Positions 62,659-64,000 of a stretch of DNA of 64,000 nucleotides are shown here, in pieces. The stretch comes from CAZVYN01 sp964631125 (lineage in GTDB: Bacteria > Eisenbacteria > RBG-16-71-46 > CAIMUX01): the NCBI GenBank assembly GCA_964631125.1, contig CAZVYN010000011.1, positions 1-64,000 on the forward strand. The letters are read 5' to 3'. The stretch's first letter is position 1, and the number at the start of each line of letters is the position of its first letter. The position numbers were made by a program, and so were the translations under genes. Under the pieces are notes generated by a model. That model saw only the letters and a list, made by a program, of their open reading frames with translations. It was not told where the DNA came from and made no database searches.

Positions 62659-64000
62659 ATGTCGCGCGGGACGGCGCCGCGCCGGCCGAGAGTTGGCCTG
62701 TGTCGCCTGCTGCCCCTCGTCCTGGCATTGAGCCACTGCGCCGAAGCCCGTGCGCAATCCGGCACGCCCGAGCCCCCCGCGAGAGTCTCTCGTTCGCCGA
62801 TTTTTCGGCGGATGGGCATCCTGCCCACCTACTCGAGCGGAGTCGACATCAACCGGACCGACCTGGGTTGGCGGCAGACCCTCGATATCGATGCGCTCCT
62901 CGGCCCGGTCCGGGGAGAGAACAATTGGAATCTCACGGTGAAAGACAACCCCGCGCAGAACAACCTCCGGAGCCGCAACGGCCGGGGTCTGGCCAAGTTG
63001 GCTTATGAAGTCGAAGGGGGCGGCGGCTGGGCGTCCGGCGCGCAGTTCGACTGGCGGCGAAACTTCACGCGCGGAGATTTCAACCGGACCGTCGACAACG
63101 GGACGAACGCCGGCCTCTTCGTGACGTCCGAGACCCCGGGCCTCTTGCTGCGCCCTCTCTTGGCCGGTCGTGATTCCACCCGGACCGCCTCTTGGATCGT
63201 GACGGGATCGTTCGGCGCTACCGAGGGGAAGAACGTCCGACAGACCCGCGGACGCGCCGCGGGCAACCCGCTCCAAACGCAAGACTCCACCGCGACCGAC
63301 GGCGTGACGCGGAATCTGGAATCGCAGCTTCATCTGGACGCCGCCCGCGGGCTCACCATCGATCTGACCGGCTCGCTCGCTTCGGTCCGTGAGAACTCCC
63401 GCACCGAGAGCCGCAATGCAAGCTGGCGCAACGAGGACTTGGAAGCAGTACCCGACAGCGTGCTCGTGACCGACACGCCGAACCGGAGCCGCAGTCGCCG
63501 CGCGACGGCGCGCGCCTCCTACCGTCCAGGGGATCGGCTCGAGTTCACCATGAACGGCGCTGCCACACGCGATCGCAGCCAGTACTTCTCGGCCACCAAC
63601 CGGGGCCAGGAAACCAAGGTCGGCCTGGACGACCGTCTGGAGCTGTTGCTCCGCGCCGAGCCGATGCGCGGCGTGAAAGTCAGTTCGACCGCGCGCCAAC
63701 AGAAGACCGATATCGCGCTCACGCTCGATCCGAACGACGCCGGCAAAGAGGAAACCTACGTCGACGCCGACATCGCCTTCAAGACGGGGCAGCGCTTCGG
63801 ATACCTGCGAGACCTCCAGATCGAAGCCGAAGCGGGCGCGACCGACACCCGCTACGCGCGCGAGACACTCGCCGACTACGACGGAGAGAACCGCCGTGTC
63901 CGCGCCCTCGTCCGGCGGAACATCGGCAAGCGTGTGGTCGCCGCCGTAACCGGCGAGAGCCAGATCGATCGACTGAGCTACGACGACAAGTCCCAGGACC
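62659..64000 (+). CDS. large outer-membrane beta-barrel-like protein (partial, runs off window)
   Basis: The first 447 residues are present, open at the right edge. The signal peptide (VGLCRLLPLVLALSHCAEARAQ) follows an Arg-rich start. The mature part is a long run of alternating strands with many Arg/Asn/Asp and Thr/Ser residues. Examples are NRTDLGWRQTLDIDALLG, TRGLTIDLTGS-like strands and LDDRLELLLRAEPMRGVKVS. No plug domain or TonB box is visible. Such an arrangement is seen in large uncharacterised barrels of FCB-type bacteria that could move lipid or organise the cell surface; the function cannot be stated. ATG 62659 is chosen for the signal peptide; its ribosome site is weak (GAG). Confidence 0.75.
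   Translation, partial: MSRGTAPRRPRVGLCRLLPLVLALSHCAEARAQSGTPEPPARVSRSPIFRRMGILPTYSSGVDINRTDLGWRQTLDIDALLGPVRGENNWNLTVKDNPAQNNLRSRNGRGLAKLAYEVEGGGGWASGAQFDWRRNFTRGDFNRTVDNGTNAGLFVTSETPGLLLRPLLAGRDSTRTASWIVTGSFGATEGKNVRQTRGRAAGNPLQTQDSTATDGVTRNLESQLHLDAARGLTIDLTGSLASVRENSRTESRNASWRNEDLEAVPDSVLVTDTPNRSRSRRATARASYRPGDRLEFTMNGAATRDRSQYFSATNRGQETKVGLDDRLELLLRAEPMRGVKVSSTARQQKTDIALTLDPNDAGKEETYVDADIAFKTGQRFGYLRDLQIEAEAGATDTRYARETLADYDGENRRVRALVRRNIGKRVVAAVTGESQIDRLSYDDKSQD

Overview
The window is a piece of a high-GC genome from a Gram-negative (diderm) bacterium, probably an uncultured lineage near the FCB/Candidatus Eisenbacteria type. That placement is an inference. It rests on secreted proteins with FlgD-like C-terminal domains, short C-termini ending in S-W-G-x-x-K-x-x-Y, a beta-helix surface protein, a TonB-receptor remnant, SurA and an unfinished outer-membrane barrel protein. 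A 100-N gap at 50403-50502 shows the contig is a draft scaffold, probably a metagenome bin.

Region 1 (1-15.4 kb) mixes conserved RNA genes with accessory and decaying DNA. It starts with a 13-bp tandem repeat, tRNA-Pro(TGG), ssb, tRNA-Lys(CTT) and tmRNA. Small lipoproteins and membrane proteins follow, then a secreted-protein pseudogene, an LVIVD-repeat secreted protein, a 1414-residue kinase/ATPase/TPR regulator, a collapsed TonB-receptor gene, a half-size GDT1 transporter, a gene relic, an SGNH hydrolase and a secreted protein with the S-W-G tail. Three copies of a palindrome (AACACGTTTTGAAACGTGTT type) lie here and nowhere else that I noticed.

Region 2 (15.4-24.7 kb) holds a class II photolyase, a TIGR01777 SDR fusion, glycyl-tRNA synthetase with a coupled CMD-family gene, an inositol monophosphatase with an overlapping subtilase, and a lipoprotein. 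Region 3 (25-34 kb) has a sigma-54 activator with a long unusual N-terminus and a B12-dependent block: class II ribonucleotide reductase, cob(I)alamin adenosyltransferase and an acyl-CoA mutase whose two substrate-determining residues are those of isobutyryl-CoA mutase. A LysR regulator follows.

Region 4 (34-47 kb) is mostly housekeeping: MtaB-MiaB tRNA methylthiolation, IscS / A-type carrier / YgfZ Fe-S genes, an NrnA-type phosphoesterase, a coupled PTPS-FolE-SDR set that fits tetrahydropterin synthesis, two large membrane proteins and a SpoVG homologue. Region 5 (47-64 kb) has a beta-helix protein, an HD-GYP phosphodiesterase, a tightly coupled run surA, S4, ftsE, ftsX, envC-like, holB, tatD, rsmA and GT2, a nucleotidyltransferase, a C5 methyltransferase with Vsr, a Wzx-like flippase and the start of a large outer-membrane protein.

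Two themes run through the window. Genes are packed with 1-17 nt overlaps (many GTGA/ATGA junctions), indicating translational coupling. Short tandem repeats with 9-15 bp units recur inside and between genes; one of them probably caused the assembly gap and another broke a gene.
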